DNA from: Neelides folsomi
Taxonomy: Eukaryota > Arthropoda > Collembola > Neelipleona > Neelidae
Assembly: GCA_034687125.1 (NCBI GenBank)
Contig: JAQGBZ010000042.1
Location: forward strand, 62,001-126,000
Length of the DNA stretch: 64,000 bases
Direction of reading: 5' to 3'
The notes beneath the pieces were generated by a model. The model was not told the DNA's origin. It made no database searches and saw only the letters and a list, made by a program, of their open reading frames with translations. The number at the start of each line of letters is the position of its first letter. Within the stretch, counting starts at the first letter, position 1. The position numbers were made by a program, and so were the translations under genes. Positions 35,478 through 50,954 of this stretch are shown here, in pieces.

Positions 35478-38400
35478 CTGCAATTAAAAGAAAACATATT
35501 TTATTACAATTATCCAAGTTATATAGACGTCAATGTCCCCATTAAATTATGAGCTCCTTCTCTTACAAATACAAATCCATTTATTTGTATCATTTAAATG
35601 GAAACCCAGTTGGAAAACTATGTTCTAACTCTTCTAAACTAACTCTTCAAAAGTCCATATTGAGGAATTATAATCACAATCGTCGCCCATTGCCGAGTCC
35701 TTATAAAGGGAAAGAGTCATTGTGACGAGTTAATCGGCGGATAACTTATAAAGGGGATGCGTTCCATGTAAGTACAGATACATTACACTAACTATGACAT
35801 GAGACATCAAGGTGCGAATTACCTGACCAGAATTTTGTAACCCAAAACAATGACCATTTCCATTTTGCCCATGAGTCCCTCTCACAAACTCCCAGTCAGT
35901 CACTGGGATATAACGATATAATTCTATAATGATAGAAGAAGTTTCACTCTCCTTATCTCCTCCCCAAATCACATCATGATAATGCTCAAATTCGCTCCGC
36001 TACAAGCCCTACCATTTTTATGATGATGACGCCCAGCGTACTTGGACTCACTAGCTAATAATTCATGTAATAATTACAAATTAGCATTTCGAACCTCCTT
36101 GCTTCCCATTTAATGATCTTGTAATGAACCAAAATTTTCAGCCACTTGGCCTCCCTTCAAATTCCACGTCAGGGAAATGCTTTGGTTCCATCCATCACCC
36201 CCAATCCTCTCAACCCATATTTTATATGGAGAATCAAAATTAGGCTTATCAATTGAAAGACCAAATAAATGAAATTGTGAGTCAATTCCTTATATATTTC
36301 AAATGCATGTCGTGATTTCGTTCTTATGCATCCCCTCAAGGATCGTAAAACAATGGTAATGTTGGCCTGTTAGAGGAGCAATATAATTAATTATTTGACC
36401 ATTGATAGAAAGTGTCATGCGAGTTGAGATCTTTGATGTCTCCTTCATTTCATCATCCCAATCTCATTCAACATTTCTTGCGTTATCAACTCGTATATCA
36501 GTAGGGAATTTGTCCAAACTCAAATGATCCACTTCCCTTATGTCCCATTTTTTTCTTAACCGTTGCCAATCGTAAATCGGGACCTTTGTAACAATGATAA
36601 TAATATAAATATCATACACAAGATATGATTATATAAATGTAATCCCAGGTTCTTAATTCCAACAACTTGTATTATTACTCTAGGTATTCTCCTGAGACAG
36701 AAAATTCAAGCAAATGAAGCGTGAAACGAGTGAGTTAGCAAAAAGTATTACAATTCATAACACTAAATTGAGTTGGCCCAACAGGGCGGACATGCCACAC
36801 AAGAACTCCCTTAATCTCCGACGACACACAATCAACTCATGTGGTTATGAAAGAGATCTTGAATGCAAGAAGCGAGAGACAAGCAGGAGGATCACCACGT
36901 TGTTGTTCAACAATCAAGGCGACGGCTGGGAAAAATCCGTCTCGTTCAATCCCCACACCCACATAAAGGCCAAAGCGTGGGTCGAGTTTTAAAATCACGA
37001 TGTTGGTCTTGTAAAATACACCAATTGCACAATTTGACACTTCATCTCATTTGATCTCTTCCATTCACCTCCCGCTCAATTGTCTCAAATGACAAGCTGA
37101 GTCAGTTTCCCTCATTTGACATTGTCTGCTTATTAGATAAGGAGACGACAGGAGTAGCACGAAACTCATGTGAAGCTCCTCTCGTTTCAAACGAGAGTCT
37201 TACGACAGACTCAACATCCTTACATGTTAGAAGAGGAAGGAATATTTTATACGTACAAAAACCCGTGGTGGGTGAGACGTCAGCAGAGGCTCGTGTAATG
37301 GGCTGTATGGAGTAATAGGCCGTCGAGTGTTCATTGAAAAGAACCCTTTCTCTCCTCCAAGCTTCCAACTCCCAATAATAACTCCTATTACCACTCCGCT
37401 ATTACTCCACTTCCACCCCGACAAGTAGAGCTGGGAGTAGGATGGAGGATTTGCGAGGTCCGAGGAGGAAACTGGGCCATAGTGACAGTGGGAATGTGTT
37501 TGGAGCTCAAGTCGCTTAAAGACCTCGCGAAAAAGAGTTGGAGAAGAAGAGCAGTAGGGTAATAGGAAAAGACGGAATTGACCGCTTCTATCACTTACAT
37601 TCACTCACTCTACTGAAAGTTAAAGGACGTTTTTCTCTGTCCAACTTTGTCATTCGGGTCAAAGAAGAGGAAATGGAAGGAATGGGAGAGAAAATGGAAG
37701 AAATAGCTCACAATTACATATGGGCAATGTAGAAAAGTAAGTCTTGATTTGAACCGAAGCATTTCATTTAATTATCAATAGTTTAATTTAAGCTTTTCTC
37801 CCCTCTCCCTCTCCATTGGCCTACTTCCCCCTTTGCCAAACTTGACTTTTATCTCTAATCGAGGATGTTTCTCTTCCCAGAAGACAGCCGCCGATCGAAC
37901 TTCCATCCCTCAGGACAAATTAGCTGAGGGGTATAAAGGAAATGGAATAAATGCCGGTTCAGAGATTTAATGAGCTTTTGGGAATACTCGGTACATAAAA
38001 AGAAGAACCTTTGGTTAATTGAAGTTAACTGATAAGCATATACCTTGACGTTGTGATTAGAAAGTGAGGATTTAATATGCGAGCGTGTCACATTTATGCT
38101 GATTAGCAATAACGTAAATACTCACATTGTTCATAAATAAATAAGGACGTGTTTAAGTTCGAGCGAACTTTAATGTTAGCTGAGATTGGTAAAGAGTATG
38201 GAGAGCCCAGAGGAGTAATGGAGAAGGTATTTCAATGTGGAATTAACAAGTTTAGCAATTATAATAATTTATTTAAACCTTATACACATTAAGAAGACTC
38301 ACGGCATAAATGATCAACTTTCTGGTTTTTGGCAAATTGAAAATTGTTAAAGACACACGGGAAATGAGGGCTAGACTCAAACTTTACGAAATTAAGTGGA

Positions 38401-41400
38401 TTTTTATAAAATAAGTCAAAGGAGTATTGGGAGTAAAAAGTACACTTGGAGCCTTCAACTAATTTTCTCAATTGGGACATAGTAATTTTTCAGGTTTTCT
38501 TCGGCCTGGAGGTAATTCATGTTAAGGTTCAGAAGATTCAGGACCCGGCTCTCTTAAGTGCAAAGTTTGCTCATAGCCCAGCTGAGATCATTACCATTTC
38601 ATTACCATTTACATTAAATTAGCCCAGTGATGAAAAATTATGCGTGTGGGTTCAGAAAACAGACCTTTGAGGTTCGGCGTCGGCGGACGCTGAACCATTT
38701 CATGAGATAGAAATCCAGATTAATTATTCAAATTCAATTTATGAAAAATCCACTCTCAACATTTTCTTCTCCCTCTTCTTCTTGCCTTACAAAAGTTTTG
38801 AGATTTGCCAACATAAAACAGTCAACCACTTCCATAAATCAAGAGCAGTAAAGGAGAGTTGATCCAATAACTCGAACTATCATTATTTACATTTTGTCAT
38901 CACATTGGCTCTGGGCAGAGATAAACCCACACAGATAAAACTAGAGATAACTTCACGTCTTCTGTTCTGTGCATATTAATTAAGGCAGATTAAGATGAGT
39001 CGAACAGCCGCTTGTGTTCCAACCCTTGGAATTGGGAAGGGTTGAGCAAAGTCACAAGAAAACCACATGAACCAGTCGGAGTAATTTCATTTATTTATAG
39101 CTCTATGTATCTCCAACTTGTCCTCGTGTAAAAACATAGCTGTAATGTCGATAAACTTTGACCCATTTAAAGAGAGGAGTGAAATTGTGAAAATAATAAT
39201 GGGTAATTAATCCTCACTTCTGGGAGAAGAGGAAAATAAATGGCAATTCAGATCATTTAACTCCCAATATAATCATACAATTTGCCTCAGCTTCACTCTC
39301 GTTTCACTTTAAATGGCCCATTGAGTCCCAATGAGTTGATTAAAAGATCTCTTCCTTAAGGATATGACGAATGAATGGAATAAATCTCACAAAACAAAAC
39401 ACAACTCGAGAGGGAGAGAAGATGAGAAACTGACTGACAGACTGAGAGCCCAAACCGTTGTAGCGGCCTTTTAAACCCAAGGGGAAACCATAAGTGGATG
39501 AATATTATTTTTATGCAAAAATTAACGTCGAACACTTGAGCACACATGAGAGTGTCAATGCAGTAAAATAAAGTAAATAAAAGGAAAAGCATCTCTCTCT
39601 TGTAATTGAGCATTATTATTACTACAAGTACATTACTAATACGCACATAAGTATAAAGCACATACTCCACATCTCCAGGCAAAATACACAAAATACCAGA
39701 GATTTGCGAATGTTTTATACATAGTAAAATGTACGGTTCTTACCACTATTATGATTATTATTGTTAAAGAACTTAAGAGAGAAATTGGAAATTTATCTTT
39801 TCACACAACTACATAATTATAGAGATATACATCATTCTTAAACCTATCCTTTCTTTATTAATGGGTACAAGAGAATAACATTAAGGCTTCATTAAACTTT
39901 TCCCTTTCATCACTCCACCCAAATCCACTATAATCCAAATACCTTTTAAAACTATCTCTTTTACCCCTCGACGTGTTTTGGAAGATAAAAAAACTATTTC
40001 CTTCTCAAAGTATGTGAGGTCAGGATTGCATGTATTTAGTTGTATTGATGAATTGTGAATGAATTCTTCATTGGGTGGTCGAGAGAGACGCGAGGAAAGA
40101 CGCGACCACTCAAACCCTCCATTTATCTCTTTACCGACTCTTCAAGTTCTGAAGTTGTTCCGAATCTTCCGAAAAATATTTTTCAAATGGAGAATCACGA
40201 GTAAAAAAATATTTTGATAGATTATTAATAGCTTCGCACTTCAATGACATTTAGACATAAACGATCCTCGATATTTTTCTTCATCATCTTCAAGAACGTA
40301 ATAAATACCAGTTACATATAAAAGTATTTATAAAAATGTGTCGAGTTGAAGCAGTACACTCCAAATGACATTAATAATACTTGAAATGATTGATTAAAAA
40401 TTTCACGATTTCTATCATTCCTCATTGAATAACTATTGAATATAAGAGAATCGACCATTAAAAGGGCGTTGAAGGAAGTATAGACTCAATGATAATGTGT
40501 TAAAAAATTCTTTGGGTGACTTACTGACTACCTGACCTCGTGATCGACTCCCGAAACCCTTTTTATTATTATGGATCCTTAAAAAGCACTCCATCCCTCC
40601 CCATCTGCATATCTTTATCTTCATCGAGGAACGGTAATGGACTCCGCTTTCTCCTCCTTACTTCCACATTAGCCATATCTCCTTTCCTCAAAAAAGCCGA
40701 TGAGGAGTTCTCGTCTCTTAAAAGCCTCTCACATTCCTATACGTGAACTTGAGATACGCACTCGAGGAGGAATGGATTCGCCATTAATGGACCCATCCAA
40801 CCCTTTATACCCATGAAAGAGGAAGAGGTGAATCATACTAATCATGATTTGCTCTATTGTACAAAAGGTCCCCACTTTACGTCTCATATAATAAATAATC
40901 TCATATGATGCTCTCGTATAACTCAATGCGTCTCATATTATATCCTTTCCCATAAGAATCCTCGTCCTGATACTTACAATCAACCAGACAGAATGTATCT
41001 ATTAAATACTGTAAGTACTGACAGAATAAAAACAGTTTGAAAGGAGATGAGCAAATATAGCATCAATGAATACTTGAAGATAGGAATAGGGTTAGTGTGG
41101 CATTTGAAGAATGTTCCCCCATTATAAGTAATATAATAAATATATATGCAAAGAGATCTAGTCAATTGGAATGAAAAGAGTTAAATAGGAAGGTAAGAAG
41201 GAAAATGAAGGAATGCAACCTTGGCTCACACACACCACACTCACTCTCACACACTTAATTGACTCTCGTCGTCGTCTCCTTTCATTTCTCCTCCGGAATG
41301 TTCACAATTTTTCACCGACTTTTTTAACGACCATGCTAAATGAAAACAAGTCCAGGGCCCATATCGAGGAAATGGTTCAAAATGCCTTCTTCATCTCACG

Positions 41401-44294
41401 GCCACTACGGAGATTCACCTATAATTTCTCTTATATTATTTTATATACCCTTTAATTCTTCTTATACACTTGGCAGATGGATATTCAGCCGGTATGTTAT
41501 TCACATGATGAATAGTTTATCCAACTATTAACTATTATATAAGGTTATTATTTCTTGACTTTTCTACTTTAGACCTATGTATTATGATGAATGGATATAA
41601 CTCCCACAAGGAAGAATATTTAAAGCAAACTCAAATGTTCATTTTATAACTATACGCATTCCTCACAAATGTTTCCTAGAAGGTATGTGAGTGAAAAAAT
41701 GTTTGCTTCATTCATTTTACACTAATGAAGGAATGCAAAGAAGTAAAGATGATGGGCACATTGAGGATTCTACATGAATTGTATGTATGAGGAGTGAGCG
41801 TGGAGTTGAAGAGGTATTTAAGACATTTTGTTAAATATTATCCACGGTTATTATATAACTCTTTAGGGAATAAAAGACGGCTTTAAGGGTGGTACAATGT
41901 AATGAGGGAAATTGTAAATATGAGACCATTTCGGCTCTCATTCTCCCATAAACTTTATACATTGGTATTACCCCCTTGTATTAAAAACCCGCCGCATCGT
42001 GATTTGCCCATTAGAGACGTCCATGGAGGAACGGCCGCCGAAGAATAATGGGACTGTTTATTTACATTTTATGAACGCGGCCTGAACTTTGAGTCGTGAG
42101 GGGAGAACAACAGTTTCCTGTCCTAAATCCTTCCCAACTAGAGTCATAATAAATATGAGGTATAATCCCATCCCTGCCGATATAAAATACAAAATACAAC
42201 TTCATTCGTCCCGCATCCCCCTTTTATCTCATAATAATTTAATCAAATTTTCTCATCGTTTAGGAAATCGACGTCTTCCGCCCACTATAAAATATACCCT
42301 AAACATTACCAATGTATACATTCAAGTGTGTACTCATTCCAAACTTTTGCCCCGGATGAACTCTGCTGATAACCGTAGAGAATATTCTAAATGATAAAAT
42401 GAAACAATCTCAGTCTAATATCACCATGTCCGGAAAAAAGGTCCTTCAAGATAAACATTCCTTGTGGAACAATGTGAAATATCCTCTTTGAAATCCTGAA
42501 CATATTATTATGAGTATTACTTAAAATATATTAGGGACAGGGCGGCGGTGGTCGGTTAATTAGACAGAGGAGGGTTGAACTTGGAATGGGTCTATTGTCC
42601 TCTTCCTTAATTCAAGACTTTATCCTCGTCTGCATCCTTCGTCATCATTCAATAGCGGAATTCTTTTAATACGTTAGATACAGCGTATGTATAAAACAGA
42701 TTCCCTCCCACGGCGGCGGTGATGACCAAATTAGAGGAGACGCTTTAATTCCTCTCACTCCATTTTTTCTCATTGGCTTCTCCTAGGAATTTAATGTCCC
42801 TTTTTCCAAAAGAGACCTCCTAATGGAACCATCCACTTCGTCTCCGCACAAACATCACATTTTATCCCTCTCTGTATTGATTCCCCAAATCCATTATCTA
42901 TGTTTCTATTGTGTTGTTTTTCTAGTGCGCACTTTTCGCAATTCCTCCTATCAAGAATGATCATGAAAAGAAATTAATTTTAATTTGATTTGGATCTTCT
43001 CCCAAAACTTCCCTTTGTGCCCGAACCCATTTGAGCATCGTTCCTCCTACGATACTACCACAAGGGACCAGCACTCCAATAATATTAAGTAGACCGAAGA
43101 GCTCACATTGTTCACCCCAGCTGTAGGAAACTGTGTAGTAAATAGTAAATATAAACAAGAGGGAAAAGAAGGGGAAAACAAACCAAACAATCCGTGAAAA
43201 TTAAGGGAAATGGGAAATTAGGGGAGAAGCCTTTTATACTACAAAATCGATCAAAACACATTATCTTAAGTACTCCATACTCTTTTATATATAATTTAAC
43301 CGAGTAGTTAATATCATTTATTTACACAATAAACCGGTAAAATTAGAAGAAGTGTGACTGAGTGAGTATGTGATTGTATGCCCTTTTGGAAGTTTATTAG
43401 AAAATGGGGGGACGAAAGAGGAAATGAGTTTCCTATCTACGCTTCTCTGGAGATGAAGAGAGCCAGTTTCCTCTCCATATTAAATAGTTTTAGCTACGCG
43501 GCGGAATTGCCCCACTTCTGATTCTCTTCAGAGGGCGGAATAGTAATTAAAATACGCACAGTCCGGCTGTTCATCAGAGACAAGCCCAAACGGAGGTTCG
43601 TGAGTTCTAATAACTCTCTATCAAGGGAGCCCTAATTCGCTCAACCAATTATATATATAAGATATCCAATTTGAACATGGTAGAACAAGGAGGAGGAATA
43701 TAATAATACACAAGAGCTCAAACGGCGTTCGTAATTAATTCGTGACATCCTCCATCGGTTGTGACAAATAAATAACTATTCCTTTTACTAAATAAAACTC
43801 CTACACCCAACTCACCATTCTCAACCCTATGAGTTTAATCAGTCCTTGAAGAAAAGAATTCAAAGGCCCATATAACCAACCATATAATATAATAGTTTTA
43901 TATTTTATTTATAAATGAATCAGATTTCTCCCTTTATCTTTTCCTCTTCTCCCATCCTTATTAAAATGGAGTGTTATATCTGATGGAATGAGAAACAGAT
44001 TTTTATACTTACCCTACTTTCGATCCGGAGCCTCATTACACCCATACGATGAGTCAGGAGAAATTAGGAAGATTATCAAAAACACCTCAAGTCTTTCACA
44101 GAGAATTGAAGTGCATAAATTTATGCTTCATTTTTTACCACGTTTAGCCGCGTTTTAAATTAAAAACTTCTCGTCAACGTCAATTCAATGTTTTCATCGG
44201 CCGTTAATATAAAAAATTTAGAAAGGAAACGTTGAGACACATTCACGTTGCAAAAACTTTAATGTAAACTTTATTAATTTTTCCTTGTTCTTTC

Positions 44295-44316
44295 TAGAAA
44301 AAAAGCTTTTTTTCTA
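44295..44316. repeat. 22-bp perfect palindrome centred on AAGCTT
   Basis: TAGAAAAAAAGC is followed directly by its reverse complement, without a spacer. It is built from an A-run and a T-run, so chance is more likely than for a mixed sequence. No neighbouring feature explains it. Confidence 0.75.
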
Positions 44317-45183
44317 TTAATTACAATTAATAGTAAATTAACAAATACACTTTTTGCTCCAATCCAAGTCAGTTCACTTCAACAAAAACTATAAAGTTGA
44401 AGGTATTTGATTAAACAAAACGGCCAGTAAAACAGAGAGGTTCACATAAATATAAATGTTTATGAACCCGGGAGTGTCCGTTAAGTCCTTCCACCTCAAG
44501 AAACAATTGAGGGCACAGTAGTAGGGAGGAATAAAAAGAAGACGTCAGAGGAAATAGGATAAATGTGTGAGGGTGTGATGAATCGCTTCCACTTCCACTA
44601 CAGGAAGAATATAAACAACAAGTGTTTTGGACCAACTCGACTCACTCCGTCTGCTTTCCTTGCTCAAACTCAACTGGCGAACTCTCCACAATTCCACCAG
44701 CATGTCCCTTCCCTCTCCTACCTCTTCCCAACCATCCCAATTCCCAAACCATCCCAACCCTATGTCTTCCCATGGAGGTAAAAGCTTCACCTTACACGCA
44801 CACATTTAACCCTCAATGACTCATTGCCAGTTTAAGAGGCCTACAAGCTATGCCTCAACATTCTTTTTCCATCTCTCACATTGTCAGTCCCACATTCAGT
44901 GAGACATGTCCGACTAAACATAACCCACCCCAATAGTTACGAGGGCTAAAATGACAATGTTCAATCAAAAGACAACTTACACCTTTCTCTCTCAATGGGC
45001 TTTATTTTAGCATTTTTTCTGTTAAAAGTCATTATAAAAAATAAGCCTGGAACTTTGTACAGTTTAGAACCTTAATTTGAAGGCTCAAATTCATAAAACC
45101 CTTCCTGGACCATTTAATTTATATGCAAAGGATATCATCTCGTTCCCTCCTCTTTGGTCCAGGAACCCTCAATGAGAACCGAG

Positions 45184-45239
45184 AGTGGAAAAATGAATTC
45201 AGTGCCGATGGACTGTAAGCGAAAGTGGAAAAATGAGTT
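45184..45239. repeat. Short direct repeat, two copies
   Basis: The 16-base unit AGTGGAAAAATGARTT occurs at 45184-45199 and again at 45224-45239, 40 bases apart. It is probably a remnant of a local duplication. Confidence 0.5.
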
Positions 45240-48200
45240 TGGAACCTTCAACTCTCCCTAATATGAATGTATTATAATAGGTAGAGTAGGTAGCAAGAGT
45301 GGATACGTGTGGATGTGGAGAGGAACTTCATCTAGATCTCTCATCCCGACCGGCTTTGTGTACAAGGGATTTGGAGAACTCTTCATACCCACTTCTATTA
45401 TTTCCCCTCCATTGAGCTCCATTTGCCTCCGCATTTACCATTTGGACTCTTGGTGTAAAAATGAAGAGAGGAAAATAAAATCCCCGTTCTTCAACCCTTT
45501 CCCATTCTCTTTAAAAGATTTTTCTAAACTTTTCTTTTCATTCGCCACACGCTCCTTTCCAGCTGCTTTTACAAATACAACCCTTCGACCCAAACGACCC
45601 GTGCCCTTATTTTAAATTTTACCTTCTGCCTTTAAGTTTAATATTTTTGTCCTTCAAAATTTAATGTAATGCAATGTAATGTAAATACCTATTACAATGA
45701 TTCAATTATGCAAGTATGTTATACTTATAATATTTATTATTAATTAATAATTAATAAATGCTCGGCCTAGGGCCTTGAAATTACATCGGATTTCAATTTG
45801 GTTCAATTTGTAAGCCTTTGACTTAACCTCTATCAGACGAAGGAGTGCATTGAGCGTTAATTTAAAAGTAAAGGCGTCTGTTGATTAATCCGAAGGACTT
45901 TTGACTAATTGCTCATTAGCTCCTGGCTTTAAAGAACGAAGCAAAGGCCACCACCAAATTCCTTCCCAACTTTCCATATAAATACACCACAATCCTAATT
46001 CTAAGAGTATAAATATTTGGCTCGTGCAATTAAAATATTATTTAAGTATAAATTAATCAATTGTTGAAATTAACTACATAATGAGCAAAGTTCATTAGCA
46101 AAAGACACTCTACTTGGGGTGCAAATTAGGAACTTAGGAATAGATTGAACTTAAAAATTTAGTCCATAAGTAAAAGGATTGAAACAAAATGTTCTTCCCA
46201 AATCCTCCATTTGAACATTCATTTAATAACCAGTTATCTTGGAACGTTACAAGGTCTTCATGGACACATTTATTGGTTTTTCGAATGGGGGATCCGAAGC
46301 TTTGAACCAATGCGGAGGGAATCTCTTCCACTTCCATTTATGCGAAATCATTTGTAAAGTTGACCATAATCCTCACGTACTCAAACTCTATATTAGTATT
46401 AACGATATGCAAAGCAGGATTAGATCATCTATAAAATGTACATAGTTATTTTACATCCTCAGGATGTAAAGGCAACACAAAGGATCAACTTGACCTTTAT
46501 AAGATCCATAACGCAAATTTACATATAAAAGGAAGTTATTTAAAGGAAAATTTAATCCCCAACATTTCGGAGAATCTAAATGACATAAATTCACATCAGC
46601 TTAAAGGAATTCCAATTTCTTCATATTTCCATTAAATTCAATGAATTTTGCCTAAAATTCCCCCCAAATGACGACAATTTTGAGTAAATTCACTTTGATT
46701 CTCTCAAAAAGACATTAGACGATTTAAAAAATCTTAATTATGATTTTTACGATAAACCAAACATGAACTTTAAGTTTCTCAGCATTCAAACTATTTATTC
46801 ACTTTCTTTTTCTAATAAAAAGATGTAAATTCTAACATGCAATGGATATAAAATTCAAAAGTCATGGACTCATTCCGCTTGGGTTCATTTCAAAGAAAAG
46901 ATTTGTCATTTCATTATGTCACACTCGTTCTTTTTCTCGTTCCCACTCAACAAAAAAGAGGAAGACATTTTGCCTATTTTTCTCTCATCATAAAATCATA
47001 TCCAGATCCAATCAAAACTAATGAATCTCACATTCTCCAACGTGGTGGAAACCGCCCATGAGCGAGAAAAGCTGACATTTTGAACAAGAAAATTCTCCCT
47101 AAGATTTCACAAGATCAAATTTCAATCTCTTGGTTTTATTTCCATCATTTCCATTCTTCACTGATTTTACGACCCATTGAACCTGATCATGGAATTTCCT
47201 TCGACCTCATAATATCCACAATTGTTCCAACCTTTTTTCATGCATTAATATAAAAAGACTACCTATGACTTACCAACTGTTATATATGTAACTCAACTGT
47301 TAACATAAGTATAACTCAGTCAGCTAATACATACTATATCTCGACTCAAATAGTTTTGATTTTTTGAGAAAGATCTTCCTCTTTTGAAAAAATTGTATTT
47401 AGTTCCTCGAGTTCCTCATTTACTTACCAATACTGTTTCCATTATATGATGGGAGATATCTACATGTTTGATCTCGAACACTCCTTCCCACCAGATCCCC
47501 TGGTTGGAGTAAAATGAAAAATACGGGGAATGCAGTGCCATTCTTACTTCAACTTCCATTATACTTCCTTTTGTTTTAACCCCTTAAAACAATTCTCAGC
47601 TCATTCACATGCCAATTCCCTCCTAGCTATCCTGATTTTTTCTCCTCAGTGAGTCGAAACGTAGAAGCATTGTAAGTAGATATTTACAAATGGCCAAACG
47701 ACACAAGTTTAATTTTAGCCCAAATGAGGGAAATTAGTATGCGTGCATTTAGTCGATGAAACAAAACATTCCATGAAAGGAAGTTATGTGCAGAATGCGA
47801 ACTTCGCTTTTGAGCATAATTACCATTATCACATATCCCATTGAGAACTTCTGCAATGTCCAACGTGACAATTCATAATGAAGTAATACGCAGTTTCTGA
47901 ATTTCAGTTCATTTCTTTGTTAATAAAGATTTCATGATTTTAAATTACTAATATATACAAATTATATTTAAAATTATTATTAAATAAACTCGGTCAGAAT
48001 ATAAAAATTAAATAATAATTAAAATCAAAACATCGTTAATGAGTAGATGACTCAAAATACCCTTCACACATTGTCAACACGCCAATCGATAAGACATAAA
48101 AATTAGATATTAGTATATGATTAGGCATGTAGATATTAGTATTACAGTATGCATTTAAATTTTACACTTTATATCACTTCTTAAAAATTAAATTTCTTCT

Positions 48201-50619
48201 CGCGAAAAGTAAATAAAAGTGAAAATTATACATTTTACGTAAAAACCCACCAATGCAGTTGATGTGTTTGATGGCAAGTGGCAAGTTGAGGAAATGAATG
48301 AATAATTTAACATATGACTCTCCCCCACAATAACAATTCAATTATTCAATCTTAAGCACCACTGACTAAATACCCCTTTGATATAAACAAAAACTCGTGC
48401 TCGCTAATATAAAGTAGTATAGTTGTTAAACAAATCCAATCCTTAGTCTATCGTGATTCTAAATTGTATCTCGTAATTTGGTAAGCATCCGAGGTTTTAT
48501 AAAAGAACGTTATTAGAATATGCGTGGTTTAAATTTGCATTTTGTTAACGTCGTAGTTGTAGGTGTATCTTTTGCATCTCAAATTCAACATTTACATAAT
48601 GTAGAGATTCGTACAACCCTTATCAAGGAGCTTTACCTATGAAGGTTCTAGGTATAATAATAATATTACATATCTCTTTGAATCTCATCTATTGTAATGG
48701 TCTGAGTGAAATATCTTTATTGTATGACAATTTGTTCAACTCAACACCTACGAAATAAAGTGAAACCTTGGAGTGAGCAGAGCAGACAAACAAGACGAGT
48801 ATTGCGGTTTATAAAGGCACAAGTGCCTTATTTTTATAAGAATGGAAGATTTTTAAGAATAGGAGATTTTCACTCAGGTTTCTCAGAAGTATTTCATTGA
48901 ATCCATTCTCAACATTATTTATTTACAAAAGTGAATTGAAGCCAAAAAATAATAAATTGAAGATAGAGATGTTCAAAATTCAAAAAATGAACAAAGGCCG
49001 TTATTACAATTAGTTCAGCTTCAGAAGATCCAATTTAAATCATCGTTTAATTACAAGCCCATGAAAAGTCGGGCCCAACATGAGGAAAACCATGAAATGG
49101 ATTCCTGCACAATAAATAAATCAAATAATGGGGATAATTAATAATTACATATTTTACAACTGCAATACCTGCCAATTCTCGCACGTTTAAACTTCGAAAA
49201 ATCCCTAATCAAAATTCATAATACATCCGACGCAATTACGAATTTGATACTTAGCCCACCGTTCATTATCATATGAAAAACGACCACCGAATGCCTCGTT
49301 TATTAAGTACCTCTAATAAGCTCAAGTGTTTCACAACTTGAAGAACAAAAAGAAAGCTTCAATTTCCGAAGATGAAGGAAACGACAATAAAAAGAAGTGG
49401 AATGATATTCATAACCTTATATCTCTTTTATATCTCTACTTTCGAATCAATGATACATACTTCACAGGTGTGTAATATACCCAGGTAAATATCACTTTAA
49501 ATTTGAATACAAGAAAATATACATGAAAAGAGGGAGGGCTGAATTCCCGAAAAGTGGAACGAAGAACAGGAACCTCAACTGTACTTACGGGCATAATGAC
49601 CAGATTTATTTGAGATACAACGAGGGATTTGTATACAACACTCATTGTCTGGTCCTCCACTGAACATACACGAGAGTCTGAATATCCAAGATCTTGTTCC
49701 TCATTTTTAATTCCTTCACTAAATGTAAGTAAATGAAAGGGATATAGAGAAATGAGTTGGAAATGGAGGAATTGGATTAGCCCCACTTCCACTCAAATTC
49801 TCTCACCCCTAAGGTGAAGTCCAGGTGAAGTCAAATGGTGTGAGTAAATAAGGCTGAAGGTTAAGAAGAGTCTCAAACGGTCTCCATCATTTAACTCTCC
49901 GTCGTGTATTTTCGAGACGTCGAGTCTCATTAGGATTGAATGTAAGGCATGAAGGAGATCTAAACCTGAATTTCATTCATTCAAACTCCCTTCATCTGCT
50001 CTCGTCGTTGGGTTGTGAGATGAGAAGTCGAGAAGGCTTTCAACAGAGGAATGAACAACTACACGGCTCAAACCTGAACGAGAGCTTTGAAAAGAGATGA
50101 ACTGATTTCGATTTCAAAACCGACTCTCCTCCTCTATTAAAGTCACTCAATGTCTTTAAGACACTAAATTCGTGATATTCCTCTCGCAATGAACCCTAGT
50201 AATAACAGTCAAATAAAGATCCTTATGAAATATAATTGAAAAATCAAGTTCTTGCTCAAAATTTTAAACATCTCCCTCAAACTAGAACAAATTTCAACCA
50301 AAAGTTAAAGATCTTAATATACTTAATAACATAATTCAGCCAAATTTAAAACCCATAAAGATCAATTTATCAATTCATTTTCAAACTAATAAATACCAAT
50401 AAAAAACTAAAAATTAACAAGTAAATGGCTCTCTACCTGTATTTATATTTTTAGTAAATTACTATTAAACATTTCTATATTAATAAACCGTTTGAATTTT
50501 AAACACAAACTTAAATATTAAAAATAATTAAACATTCTTTTTTAGTTTGAACAAACTCCCATATTTACGCTAGCATTTTTTAAAAATGAAGCTCATGAAA
50601 TTGAATCCTTGATTTTTAG

Positions 50620-50954
50620 AGCATGATATGAAGGCAAATAACTCCGCGTTCCAGAACTCTCAACTAGGGGATAGTGGAATCAGTTACATATGTGCCAGGA
50701 GTCTGGGAACGGAAGTAGGGCCATTAGTCCGTGGGAAAAGCTCATTTTTGAAAACAAATGGAAGCTCTCTCGATTCCACGAGTGTAGGGCCAATTACACC
50801 ACTGGATGCTCCAACACTTCACACCTGTCAGTCTCTTGAACATACAGCCGAGGTTCAGATTAGTAGAGTACAAGGAACTATCTGGTGGGAAGATGCGGTT
50901 TGGATGTTAAATGATATTCGACGGAAATTGGCTGGTCTTACTGATGAAGGGTGA
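50620..50954 (+). CDS. Orphan open frame, possible exon of an unknown gene
   Basis: A 108-codon plus-strand frame starts at ATG 50628 and ends at a TGA at 50952-50954. It stands out because its base composition is richer in G and C than its surroundings, while the minus strand is closed here. The sequence starts MKANNSAFQNSQLGDSGISY and ends WMLNDIRRKLAGLTDEG; I recognise no domain. A TTTTTAG acceptor-like site precedes position 50620 and a GG|GTGAAG donor-like site lies at 50951, so it could be an internal exon of 331 bp of a gene nested in the intron on the opposite strand. No partner exons were found. It could equally be a decayed retrocopy or chance. Confidence 0.22.

Noticed and set aside
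44411-44819. Cluster of overlapping open frames in several phases on both strands
   Set aside because: The stretch is CT-rich and poor in stop-forming triplets, which opens all frames at once; no frame shows a protein-like pattern.
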